Virus record (IMG/VR): IMGVR_UViG_3300042934_000768
Location: 1-64,000 of that record
Direction: 5' to 3' (one strand)
From: a virus
DNA: 64,000 nucleotides
Made by a program: the position numbers and the translations under genes. Below the pieces are notes generated by a model. The model saw nothing but the letters and a program-made list of their open reading frames with translations, made no database searches and had not been told where the DNA came from. Positions 8,027 to 13,889 of the stretch are shown piece by piece (position 1 is the stretch's first letter; each line of letters opens with the position of its first letter).

Positions 8027-8254
8027 ATGGGGCAGGGGAAATTACAAATCACCAGGGATCTACTGGGGCAGATGATTGGGCTCCAAGACGGGATCTCGAT
8101 CGGAGATATTCGAGTCGATCATTTCAGGGGAATCGTGGAAGTCCAGCTGATCGGGGAAGGGCTGCCGGAGCATTCGGAAGGTTCGATGCTAACCACGTTA
8201 GACCCAGGGCAGGTCATCCGACCACGAGATTTCAATCGGGTGAGGTGGACGTAG
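8027..8254 (+). CDS. Small protein of unknown function (75 aa)
   Basis: Begins 4 nt after the previous stop; no membrane segment. It reads as a small alpha/beta domain with alternating charged and hydrophobic residues. No recognised motif; supported by coding density and by its place in a tightly packed operon. Confidence 0.55.
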   Translation: MGQGKLQITRDLLGQMIGLQDGISIGDIRVDHFRGIVEVQLIGEGLPEHSEGSMLTTLDPGQVIRPRDFNRVRWT

Positions 8255-8258
8255 GCGC

Positions 8259-8708
8259 ATGGAAATGATCGAAGCGTACATGAAGTCGATTTTGCGGGTC
8301 GATGATTTCTACGTGCTGTATTACGATGAATCAGAGATGACGTATGAAATGGGCAAGGTTATTAAAGATTTCTGGAATGATATCAATCCAGATAAAAAAC
8401 TCCTATTCATTCCTAAATCTTTTGAGCTGAAGAAAGCAAGCGCATTTGGATTCGAAACAGCCTCGCATCTACTGCAACATCACAAGCTTGTAGGGCGCAT
8501 TGGATGGTCCTCGGGGCGATATCTGACGATCGACACAGTTTACGCTAGGCTCGTCGTTAGAAGCTACGACAACCCTAATCTGGAGATCCCATACGAGCTG
8601 ACGTGCGACGACCTGTTTGCACATGATTGGATCCTGATGTTCACGCCGGAAGAGCTGCAGCAAATGCATGAGCGAGATCGGCAAATAACAACCAGATGGG
8701 AGCGATAA
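8259..8708 (+). CDS. Tad2/DUF2829-like protein with an N-terminal extension
   Basis: A 149-aa protein. From about residue 65 it follows the DUF2829 pattern: a helix ending in GRIGW, then a YL strand, and a C-terminal LTCDDLFAHDW block equivalent to the family's DILAEDW signature. Established: DUF2829 proteins include Tad2, which sequesters the cyclic ADP-ribose isomer made by Thoeris defence. Inferred: an anti-defence sponge against this or a related nucleotide signal. Residues 1-60 form a separate small domain also found in the paralogue at 9718. N-terminus MEMIEAY belongs to the recurrent MEL-type motif. Confidence 0.65.
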   Translation: MEMIEAYMKSILRVDDFYVLYYDESEMTYEMGKVIKDFWNDINPDKKLLFIPKSFELKKASAFGFETASHLLQHHKLVGRIGWSSGRYLTIDTVYARLVVRSYDNPNLEIPYELTCDDLFAHDWILMFTPEELQQMHERDRQITTRWER

Positions 8709-8712
8709 GCGG

Positions 8713-8952
8713 ATGAAAGCTGTGGAGGCATTGGATTTTACCTGCATGATGGGGTTCCTGTCTGGGGTATTCAAGATGATCGTCTACATGGTGTATTACC
8801 AGTTGCATGGTGATCAGTTCGGCCTGTTTGCGAGCTGCCTTATGATGATCCTATGCAACTGGATTCTGGAGCGGTTCTACGGATATGAGGTCCGGGTACT
8901 TCGCAATACCATTCTGCTGGGATATCGAAAAATGAAACGGGGGAAAAAATAG
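8713..8952 (+). CDS. Small two-segment membrane protein (79 aa)
   Basis: Starts 4 nt after the previous stop with a weak site. Two hydrophobic stretches (about 8-30 and 37-55) are followed by a strongly basic C-terminus. No family recognised. Could sit in the host membrane as a holin-like or exclusion protein, but nothing specific supports either. Confidence 0.5.
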   Translation: MKAVEALDFTCMMGFLSGVFKMIVYMVYYQLHGDQFGLFASCLMMILCNWILERFYGYEVRVLRNTILLGYRKMKRGKK

Positions 8953-8953
8953 C

Positions 8954-9253
8954 ATGGCACATTGGTTCCGAGGTGGCTGGATGTACGACAACTTTGCAAG
9001 AGAGCTCATTTACATAGAGCCGCATGAACGAGAAGAAGGAACGATGTTCGACAGATCCAAAGTGGCGATCGCCATTCCAGGCGAACATTTTCATGAACTG
9101 GCCAAGGTAATGGAGGAGCACGGCTTGTTTGTGCCCAAGATGACGCAGGCGACAAGGGATCCGGACCTTAAAATCATTCATCGGCTGATTGATATTATAG
9201 AGAAGGATGGCGGGCATCATGAGGAAACTATCATCAAACATGAGCGTATTTAG
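8954..9253 (+). CDS. Hypothetical protein (99 aa)
   Basis: Begins with MAHWFRGGW one base after the previous stop. Soluble alpha/beta composition with a His/Glu-rich C-terminus. Its end overlaps the start of the next gene. No recognised domain. Confidence 0.55.
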   Translation: MAHWFRGGWMYDNFARELIYIEPHEREEGTMFDRSKVAIAIPGEHFHELAKVMEEHGLFVPKMTQATRDPDLKIIHRLIDIIEKDGGHHEETIIKHERI

Positions 9254-9707
9254 GCAAAATCAATTCTCAGCAGCAATGAATTTGCCAAAGGCAAGTGTGC
9301 ATCAGGCGGCGCCAACACCGCCACCAAAGAAGAACTCTCTATGGGGGGATTTGGACGACTTGGATGATTTCGTTCCAGACAACTCCATGCAGAGTCAGTC
9401 CGAGAAATTTCTTTCTCATTTTGGAACTTCAGACGGAAGACTTGTCCCTTCTTGGGGTCGTGGGAATAGGGGGCTGAAGCAGTTTCGGTATGCGTTTGAG
9501 GGCGATACGTTCTATATCGATATGGTGGAGAACGCCGAAAGAGGCGCATTCCGGAAGCTATGGCCCGAATTGACAAGCTATTTGAAAAATAATGGGATCA
9601 AACGAATGAGGCTTGCCGATCACTCTTATGGATCAGACAAAGACGTATGGGGCGGTTACGGGTTCAGCGGGAAAAAGCATGATGAAAGCAGATGGCTGGA
9701 TTTGTAG
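9219..9707 (+). CDS. Hypothetical protein with a conserved-looking C-terminal domain
   Basis: About 162 aa if started at ATG 9219 (AAGGA 11 nt upstream); ATG 9237 is a credible alternative. The first ~60 residues are low complexity, with a poly-Pro patch and an acidic DDLDD stretch. The rest (about 75-162) looks like a compact alpha/beta domain rich in aromatics and Gly (WGGYGFSGKK near the end). I do not recognise it. The start overlaps the previous gene, suggesting coupled translation. Confidence 0.5.
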   Translation: MRKLSSNMSVFRQNQFSAAMNLPKASVHQAAPTPPPKKNSLWGDLDDLDDFVPDNSMQSQSEKFLSHFGTSDGRLVPSWGRGNRGLKQFRYAFEGDTFYIDMVENAERGAFRKLWPELTSYLKNNGIKRMRLADHSYGSDKDVWGGYGFSGKKHDESRWLDL

Positions 9708-9717
9708 GGGTGATTAG

Positions 9718-10125
9718 ATGGAATTGATCGAGTCGTATGTGTGGAAGATCAACGGGGTAAAGCACGTAAAGGACGGCGTATACACGGCGCAGATATATTC
9801 GGAGGAACAAGCGCAGCATCTGATGCATTACTGGCGGGCTCAGTACAGCGATCGCACGCTGATCTGCATGCCGCCAGACGAAGGGCTGCAGTATTTCGAC
9901 CGCTTTGATTTCGGGATCGTCATGCGACTTCTGCCCAACAACTTCCGAGTGACACGCAGTTCTTGGGAGAACGAATACCTGGAGATGCGGCGCAACGGGA
10001 TCTTCTGCTTAGAAGCGGGAACGGAAGGAGCCTATGAAGAACCGAAAGGCGGACCGTGGCTTCCGAAAATGGAAGACCTGATGGCCACGGACTGGCAAGT
10101 GCTGCGGCGAGATAACCAAGCATAG
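9718..10125 (+). CDS. Tad2/DUF2829-like protein, second paralogue
   Basis: A 135-aa protein beginning MELIESYVW. Residues about 60-130 fit DUF2829 well: DFGIVMRLL helix, RVTRSSW, YLEM strand, a loop, and the C-terminal WLPKMEDLMATDW block. Established: this fold includes Tad2 anti-Thoeris sponges. The N-terminal ~58 residues match the corresponding part of the 8259 protein in pattern (acidic helix, W, then a LIC/LLFIP strand), so the two share a two-domain architecture. Inferred: two paralogues tuned to different signal nucleotides, or a heteromer. Confidence 0.7.
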   Translation: MELIESYVWKINGVKHVKDGVYTAQIYSEEQAQHLMHYWRAQYSDRTLICMPPDEGLQYFDRFDFGIVMRLLPNNFRVTRSSWENEYLEMRRNGIFCLEAGTEGAYEEPKGGPWLPKMEDLMATDWQVLRRDNQA

Positions 10126-10136
10126 GGGTGATCAGG

Positions 10137-10241
10137 ATGAAAGACGAGGGGAATCTATTGAAGGGCATTACATGGGCCTTCATCATCGAGCTCCTGTTCT
10201 TTGTAACTGCCTGCGGGGTCTATCAACTGGTTTGGGGGTGA
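10137..10241 (+). CDS. Tiny single-pass membrane protein (34 aa)
   Basis: Starts at ATG 10137 with GGGGTGATCAGG upstream. After nine polar residues comes one hydrophobic helix ending in a Cys and Trp-Gly. Supported by its position in a packed operon and its ribosome site; function unknown. Confidence 0.45.
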   Translation: MKDEGNLLKGITWAFIIELLFFVTACGVYQLVWG

Positions 10242-10246
10242 AGGCC

Positions 10247-10471
10247 ATGTCACTGTGCAGACAATGTGTGCAGCTCTGCTGGCGCAGAACCGAAAGGAGT
10301 GACGATTTTTTCTGTTGTCACTTCAAGGAGTCAGTTCAAGAGTTCAAGCAAGAGTGCCCGCATTTTTTTGATCGCAAGGACGCAACGAATCAACTTCCGC
10401 AAGAAAAAGCGAGAAAACGTAAGAAAAATAAAGCAATTGAAAAAATTTTGAAGAGCCTTCGGCTCTTATAA
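10247..10471 (+). CDS. Small Cys-rich, basic protein, possible zinc ribbon
   Basis: A 74-aa protein with Cys pairs near the N-terminus (CRQC at 4-7, further Cys at 11, 23, 24 and 37, and a His after the CC). This could ligate zinc. The C-terminal 25 residues are very Lys/Arg-rich, suggesting nucleic-acid binding. Its last codons form a GC-rich hairpin (AGAGCC/GGCTCT) without a U-run. Role unknown. Confidence 0.5.
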   Translation: MSLCRQCVQLCWRRTERSDDFFCCHFKESVQEFKQECPHFFDRKDATNQLPQEKARKRKKNKAIEKILKSLRLL

Positions 10472-10492
10472 GGAACTAGGAGGACTGAGAGC

Positions 10493-10930
10493 ATGAGACC
10501 AGTAGCCAATCGAAATTATCGCCACTATAAGGGTGGAATCTATCGGGTCGTCAACACCGGAACCTATACGGAAGATAAGGATCATCCCATGTTGACGGGC
10601 CTCAAAATGCTGGGCGTGGGAAAATTTACGGAAGGCAACAACGAGCAGCTGGTCGCTTTCATGGATGAAGCGGGAGATGTCTGGATCACGCCGCCAGAGT
10701 CGATCGAAAATTACCGGGCCCTAAAGAAGCTGCGGGACAAGCCGATGGTCGTGTATTTCGACGAGCACAACGACCTCTGGTTCCGGCCACTGTCGATGTG
10801 GAATGAAGACGTGGAGTATATGGGCAAGAAACGCCCACGCTACACACTAATGGGGGTGCATGAACGTGGAATTAGTAAACCGGTATTTGGAGGCTCACGT
10901 ATGGCGTTACCGCAGCGACAACGCATATAG
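10493..10930 (+). CDS. DUF1653-domain protein
   Basis: A 145-aa protein behind a consensus AGGAGG. Two family marks are visible: the opening YRHYKGGIYRV and the later LWFRPLSMW followed by PRYTLMG. These match the DUF1653 pattern (Y-x-HYKG ... LWVRPLEMF ... PRF). The biochemical role of the family is not established; members are common in phages and bacteria. The middle contains an extra GDVWITPPES patch, as if the repeat unit were duplicated. Its 3' end overlaps the next gene by about 65 nt. Confidence 0.75.
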   Translation: MRPVANRNYRHYKGGIYRVVNTGTYTEDKDHPMLTGLKMLGVGKFTEGNNEQLVAFMDEAGDVWITPPESIENYRALKKLRDKPMVVYFDEHNDLWFRPLSMWNEDVEYMGKKRPRYTLMGVHERGISKPVFGGSRMALPQRQRI

Positions 10931-11579
10931 GGTCTGGGATGATTTCATTAACAGCCGGGACCGCCATATGTGTATGATTGGCGGCCGGCGTACCGGGAAG
11001 ACATGGGCTGCGCTTATCCGGGCGATCCACAACAAGAAAGAAACCGTGTTTGTGTCCTGTAAGGCTGCGTCACTTTCAGGTTCGATTCAGCGAGAGTTTG
11101 CGACCGTGACGGAGCATCTGGATATGGAGTACGAGATTCTGTCGAACCGCAGTGGGATTCTGGAGATCTACTGCAACAACAAGACCATCTATTTCCTGGA
11201 CGAGTATGCTTACCAGCGTCACAGCGGCTTTGATCTATGTCGGGGCAAGGAGGTCATCTTTGAAGAGCCGGAGCACATGCAGTCGATTGTCCGTGAGCTG
11301 AACAACGAGGGCGCCCTGCAGCACCTGCTCCTGATCTCGGATGTTGTTATGATCGGTGGGCTCGCAGGACCCGGCAGATCGGCGTTTAAGGGCTTCTATC
11401 GCTATTGCCAAAGGAACGACACTCTGGCGAAGCGGATCACGCCGTTTGACCTGCCTTTAGACGAACAGATGCTCAACGAAGTCCAGCGGCAGATGAGCCA
11501 TGAGCGGTTTATGGTGGAGGTTATGTGCGAATGGAGCGAGAGAGGAGTAGAGCCATATGCATATTCGCCGGCTGTTTAG
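10866..11579 (+). CDS. Stand-alone terminase-like P-loop ATPase without nuclease domain
   Basis: About 237 aa from the GTG at 10866 (GGGGGTG 7 nt upstream); this start gives an N-terminus MELVNRY like other genes here. Walker A is GGRRTGKT near residue 39, followed by a terminase-style strand-helix; a Walker B-like VIFEEPEH lies near residue 138. The pattern resembles the ATPase half of the large terminase at 18094 (GRRVGKT), but the chain stops before any RNase H-like nuclease. Inferred: a diverged terminase ATPase, DNA-remodelling helper or decoy. Confidence 0.6.
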   Translation: MELVNRYLEAHVWRYRSDNAYRVWDDFINSRDRHMCMIGGRRTGKTWAALIRAIHNKKETVFVSCKAASLSGSIQREFATVTEHLDMEYEILSNRSGILEIYCNNKTIYFLDEYAYQRHSGFDLCRGKEVIFEEPEHMQSIVRELNNEGALQHLLLISDVVMIGGLAGPGRSAFKGFYRYCQRNDTLAKRITPFDLPLDEQMLNEVQRQMSHERFMVEVMCEWSERGVEPYAYSPAV

Positions 11580-11718
11580 GAAGGACAATATCAGTCTGAT
11601 GGTAATCTGGGCAATCGTCTATGCGGTGATGCTGAGTCCTTGGGATTTCATTCAGTTCAAGGCAGTTAGAGACGACGTATCCTATGAATATCAAGAAAAA
11701 GAAGCTTTTCAAGGATAA
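11557..11718 (+). CDS. Small membrane protein (53 aa)
   Basis: Starts at ATG 11557 inside the end of the ATPase gene, with a GAGGAGT site. Basic N-terminus, one hydrophobic segment (about 12-27), then a charged tail ending EKEAFQG. Translationally coupled to the ATPase. No family recognised. Confidence 0.55.
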   Translation: MHIRRLFRKDNISLMVIWAIVYAVMLSPWDFIQFKAVRDDVSYEYQEKEAFQG

Positions 11719-11731
11719 TTAAAGAAAAGTA

Positions 11732-11760
11732 TTGTAATGCGTTACACAATATAATATAAT
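11732..11760 (+). promoter_or_regulatory. Strong promoter for the tRNA array with a near-perfect palindrome
   Basis: TTGTAA (11732-11737), 17-nt spacer, TATAAT (11755-11760). The palindrome variant GTAATGCGTTAC (11734-11745, one mismatch) overlaps the -35 box, so a bound protein would compete with sigma. Confidence 0.8.
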
Positions 11761-11798
11761 AGGTTTCGGCGAGTCATGTTCTATATGGGACTGACATT

Positions 11799-11847
11799 TG
11801 TGCTTGTGGGGGAATGGTTTTGTATGAAGCCGCCCCCATGGAGCACA
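11799..11847 (+). other. Strong hairpin ahead of the first tRNA
   Basis: Inverted repeat TGTGCT/AGCACA enclosing TGGGGG/CCCCCA and a third short stem, separated by small internal loops. It ends 8 nt before tRNA-Tyr. Possibly a processing signal or one more structured RNA of this array. Confidence 0.6.
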
Positions 11848-11854
11848 TCCTTTT

Positions 11855-11944
11855 GGAGGGTTGGCCGAGAGGCTGAAGGCGGCAGACTGTAAATCTGCTC
11901 TGAATCAAGTAGGCACGGTGGTTCGAATCCATCACCTTCCACCA
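11855..11944 (+). tRNA. tRNA-Tyr (GTA)
   Basis: Class II cloverleaf with a long variable arm, anticodon loop CTGTAAA, T-loop TTCGAAT and encoded CCA. Acceptor stem GGAGGGT/ACCTTCC. Confidence 0.93.
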
Positions 11945-11946
11945 TG

Positions 11947-12018
11947 GTGGCATTGGCGAAGCGGTAACGCAGGCGACTGTGGATCGCCCATTCACTGGTT
12001 CAAATCCAGTATGCCACA
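11947..12018 (+). tRNA. tRNA-His (GTG)
   Basis: Acceptor GTGGCAT/ATGCCAC, which supplies the extra G at -1 typical of His, anticodon loop CTGTGGA, T-loop TTCAAAT. CCA is not encoded. Two nt after tRNA-Tyr. Confidence 0.9.
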
Positions 12019-12024
12019 TTTTAT

Positions 12025-12101
12025 CGCAGGGTAGAGCAGCCAGGTAGCTCGCCAGACTCATGCTCTGGAGGTCGCCGGTTCAAATCCGGCCCCTGCAACC
12101 A
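12025..12101 (+). tRNA. Initiator-like tRNA-Met (CAT)
   Basis: 77 nt with anticodon loop CTCATGC and encoded CCA. The first base is C and the facing base is A (CGCAGGG.../CCCTGCA), the unpaired position 1-72 that marks bacterial initiator tRNA. The three consecutive G:C pairs usual in the initiator anticodon stem are only partly present (stem CCAGA/TCTGG). Confidence 0.88.
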
Positions 12102-12106
12102 ATTAT

Positions 12107-12180
12107 GGCACCGTAGCTTAAAGGTAAAGCGCCCTGCGTGGAGCGGGGAGGTTGGCGGGTTCGATTCCTGCTTGGAGCCG
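12107..12180 (+). tRNA. Irregular tRNA-like gene, anticodon uncertain
   Basis: D-arm, T-arm (GCGGG/CCTGC around TTCGATT) and acceptor (GGCACCG/TGGAGCC, one mismatch) can be drawn. However, the anticodon loop CGTGGAG has G at position 33 and there is one extra nt before the 3' acceptor strand. TGG (Pro) would be the formal anticodon. It may be degenerate or specialised. Confidence 0.55.
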
Positions 12181-12185
12181 CACAT

Positions 12186-12259
12186 ATGGGCTTAGTTTAG
12201 AGGAAGAACAGCGGTCTCCAAAACCGTTAGCGGTGGTTCGATTCCATCAGCCTGTGCCA
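12186..12259 (+). tRNA. tRNA-Trp (CCA)
   Basis: Anticodon loop CTCCAAA, T-loop TTCGATT, acceptor ATGGGCT/AGCCTGT with two wobble pairs, encoded CCA. Confidence 0.9.
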
Positions 12260-12263
12260 ATTT

Positions 12264-12339
12264 TGACTGATAGCTCAGCCGGTAGAGCAACGGACTGTTA
12301 ATCCGTGGGTCGCAGGTTCGAATCCTGCTCGGTCAGCCA
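12264..12339 (+). tRNA. tRNA-Asn (GTT)
   Basis: Canonical cloverleaf: acceptor TGACTGA/TCGGTCA, anticodon loop CTGTTAA, T-loop TTCGAAT, encoded CCA. Confidence 0.95.
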
Positions 12340-12344
12340 ATTAT

Positions 12345-12432
12345 GGGGAATTAGAGGTTCATGTGTGCGTTGCACTGCCCGTCCTGGGGTTGCTCCCGGG
12401 GGGATCCGGCCGTTCAACTCGGCGATTTCCCA
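12345..12432 (+). ncRNA. 88-nt tRNA-like structured element
   Basis: Closed by a 7-bp acceptor-like stem GGGGAAT/ATTTCCC with a discriminator-like A, and with a T-arm-like GCCG-TTCAACT-CGGC. Between them no normal D-arm or anticodon arm can be drawn; instead there are hairpins GTGC/GCAC and a G/C-rich fold. It lies exactly where a tRNA would, between Asn and Lys. Either a badly degraded tRNA or an atypical RNA. Confidence 0.5.
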
Positions 12433-12437
12433 GGCCT

Positions 12438-12509
12438 GGATCTTTAGCTCAGTGGTAGAGCGGCCGGCCCTTAACCGGTTCGTCGGAGGTTCGAATCCTT
12501 CAGGATCCA
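12438..12509 (+). tRNA. tRNA-Lys (CTT)
   Basis: Acceptor GGATCTT/AGGATCC, T-loop TTCGAAT, anticodon stem GCCGG/CCGGT and loop CCCTTAA. Position 33 is C instead of the normal T. CCA is not encoded. Confidence 0.8.
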
Positions 12510-12510
12510 A

Positions 12511-12572
12511 TTGAGGAACTGAAAGCTTAGTATGGTGCCAATCGGATTGGAACTGAAAGGCAGGTTTCTCAA
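12511..12572 (+). other. Structured spacer between tRNAs
   Basis: Bounded by complementary ends TTGAGGAAC/GTTTCTCAA (9 bp with one wobble) and holding an inner hairpin CCAAT/ATTGG. The length and closing stem resemble a shortened tRNA-like fold, but no anticodon or T-loop is present. Confidence 0.4.
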
Positions 12573-12575
12573 CAT

Positions 12576-12649
12576 GCGGCGTGTAGCTCAGTGGCAGAGC
12601 AGCCCTTTAGAGGGGATGTGTCACCGTGTTCGACTCCGGTCACGCCGCA
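12576..12649 (+). tRNA. Irregular tRNA, formally Leu (TAG)
   Basis: Perfect acceptor GCGGCGT/ACGCCGC and a good D-arm. The anticodon loop reads TTTAGAG on a weak stem (three G:C pairs), formally anticodon TAG. The T-stem needs one bulged base. A leucine tRNA would be expected to have a long variable arm, which is absent, so identity is doubtful. Confidence 0.6.
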
Positions 12650-12689
12650 CGTATTATCAAATCGGGCTTGGGTTTCCGAGCCAAACTAT

Positions 12690-12763
12690 CGGGATGTAGC
12701 TCAGCTTGGTAGAGCACCTGGTTTGGGACCAGGGGGTCGCATGTTCAAATCGTGTCGTCCCGA
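12690..12763 (+). tRNA. tRNA-Pro (TGG)
   Basis: Acceptor CGGGATG/CGTCCCG, anticodon loop TTTGGGA, T-loop TTCAAAT. Close in pattern to Bacillus tRNA-Pro. CCA is not encoded. A 7-bp hairpin (GGCTTGG/CCGAGCC, about 12664-12682) precedes it. Confidence 0.92.
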
Positions 12764-12772
12764 TAAAGTTAT

Positions 12773-12880
12773 GGTAAGGTTGCCGTGTGTTAGACACTAA
12801 CAGGGCGAGCTGCCGGGTGCTGCCCATTGGGAGCGGCTCGAACATGAGTCCCCTTGATGCCGGTGGTGGCGACCTTATCA
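12773..12880 (+). ncRNA. 108-nt structured element with acceptor-like stem
   Basis: Ends pair as GGTAAGG/CCTTATC followed by A, and the pairing can extend inward to 11 bp. Inner hairpins GTTAG/CTAAC and a CGAGC/GCTCG arm are visible. There is no T-loop and no anticodon arm. It fills the interval between tRNA-Pro and tRNA-Glu. Identity unknown. Confidence 0.45.
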
Positions 12881-12889
12881 ATCTATCTT

Positions 12890-12966
12890 GGCCTGTTGGT
12901 GAAGTTGGTTTGCAACACACCGCCCTTTCACGGCGGCATGCGTGGGTTCGAGCCCCACACAGGTCA
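12890..12966 (+). tRNA. tRNA-Glu (TTC)
   Basis: Acceptor GGCCTGT/ACAGGTC, anticodon loop CTTTCAC, T-loop TTCGAGC. CCA is not encoded. Last tRNA of the array. Confidence 0.92.
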
Positions 12967-12995
12967 TTTTCATACCAATATAAGGGGTGGACGAA

Positions 12996-13244
12996 ATGTT
13001 AGCAGAAAAGTTTATTGGCGTCGTCAGTATGAAAGTGGAGATGCCGGCCGAGGTCATTAATGCGATGCACGGCGAGGGAGCGGCGGAGGAAGGGATATTC
13101 GCCATCGACAAGCTGGAGAGCGATCCAGTAAACTCTTACGACGAGGCGAAAACCTACATCGCTGATCATGTCGAAGCTCCAGGGTTCCTGTATGGTCAGG
13201 TGGAGAAGGTGTTCGTGAAGGCAGAGCCAACCGATGGCAACTAA
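12996..13244 (+). CDS. Small acidic protein of unknown function (82 aa)
   Basis: Starts at ATG 12996 after AAGGGGTG, 30 nt behind tRNA-Glu, so it is probably cotranscribed with the tRNAs. Acidic, no membrane segment, no recognised motif. Its end overlaps the next gene. Confidence 0.55.
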   Translation: MLAEKFIGVVSMKVEMPAEVINAMHGEGAAEEGIFAIDKLESDPVNSYDEAKTYIADHVEAPGFLYGQVEKVFVKAEPTDGN

Positions 13245-13446
13245 TCGGTGGGATGCATTCCAAACCTTTGTGATTGCCGCAGCCGTGGTCGCCGTTGTTC
13301 TGATCGTGTTCGGTACCTTTGTTAAAGGATGCGAACAGGTCGAAATGACGAAGCGCAAGCAGGTGGATTTGCAAATCGAGCAGGTTAAAAACAATTACCA
13401 TTACGAACGGTCTCAGACCACTACGGTCGGGCCGTCGCAAAAATAA
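13234..13446 (+). CDS. Small single-pass membrane protein (70 aa)
   Basis: Begins within the last codons of the previous gene. One hydrophobic segment (about 12-32), then a Cys and a charged, helical C-terminal half (KQVDLQIEQVKNNY). Function unknown. A terminator follows about 50 nt later. Confidence 0.55.
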   Translation: MATNRWDAFQTFVIAAAVVAVVLIVFGTFVKGCEQVEMTKRKQVDLQIEQVKNNYHYERSQTTTVGPSQK

Positions 13447-13498
13447 TGGGCGCCTGAAGAGGATAAAGTCGGTCGCCGGCCACCAATAAACAGAATGT

Positions 13499-13522
13499 CC
13501 CCGAGAAATCGGGGATTTTCTT
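13499..13522 (+). terminator. Rho-independent terminator
   Basis: CCCCGA-GAAA-TCGGGG hairpin with a tetraloop followed by ATTTTCTT. Closes the tRNA and small-gene transcript ahead of the regulatory region of the partition pair. Confidence 0.8.
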
Positions 13523-13586
13523 ATTTGCCGAAAATCTCCCATTGTCCAGAATGTCTATAATGTCATTTCTGTCATCAAAATAGGGG

Positions 13587-13629
13587 TTGTCAGAACATAT
13601 GTTCTCATATAGAATGAGAACAAAGGTTC
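13587..13629 (+). promoter_or_regulatory. Sigma-A promoter with LexA (SOS) boxes
   Basis: TTGTCA (13587-13592), 17-nt spacer, TAGAAT (13610-13615). The spacer carries GAACATATGTTC (13593-13604), an exact fit to the GAAC-N4-GTTC core of the Bacillus LexA/DinR box. A second GAAC-N4-GTTC (13618-13629) overlaps the expected start. Inferred: repressed by host LexA and induced by DNA damage. What the transcript does is unclear: no ORF follows for ~260 nt until the ParM-like gene. Confidence 0.75.
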
Positions 13630-13651
13630 GCACGATGGATAAAATAACTGG

Positions 13652-13680
13652 TTGCTTTTTGTGGTGTAATGCATTACAAT
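13652..13680 (+). promoter_or_regulatory. Promoter with perfect palindromic operator over the -10
   Basis: TTGCTT (13652-13657), 17-nt spacer, TACAAT (13675-13680). A perfect GTAATGCATTAC occupies 13666-13677. A close copy of this promoter and operator lies inside a late gene at 59617-59645. Confidence 0.75.
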
Positions 13681-13796
13681 GTTATTAGTCACTGATCGAA
13701 CCTTGTTCAATATCCCCTATCAGATCGAATCAGAAACAGCGGGCGGCACACCCGCTGTTTCTCTGTATCTAGGACTATTTACATGGAAAATAGTTC

Positions 13797-13863
13797 TTGT
13801 TTTCTGACTATGGACATGCTATTATTGTGGTACAGTGTCGGACAAAGTTAAAAATGTCCGACA
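13797..13863 (+). promoter_or_regulatory. Promoter and inverted-repeat operator of the partition pair
   Basis: TTGTTT (13797-13802), 17-nt spacer, TATTAT (13820-13825), then TGTCGGACA (13836-13844) and its reverse complement TGTCCGACA (13855-13863) separated by 10 nt at the expected start. Inferred binding site for the ribbon-helix-helix protein encoded downstream, combining autoregulation with centromere function as in parC sites. Confidence 0.7.
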
Positions 13864-13889
13864 AAAACAGATGGGAGATGAACGATTGC

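Noticed and set aside
10440-10475. Hairpin AGAGCC/GGCTCT at the end of the Cys-rich small gene as a terminator
   Set aside because: It overlaps the last codons and is followed by ATAAGG rather than a T-run, so termination is unlikely.
13542-13561. TATAAT at 13556 as a separate promoter
   Set aside because: No acceptable -35 box at 16-18 nt; the stronger LexA-box promoter lies just downstream.
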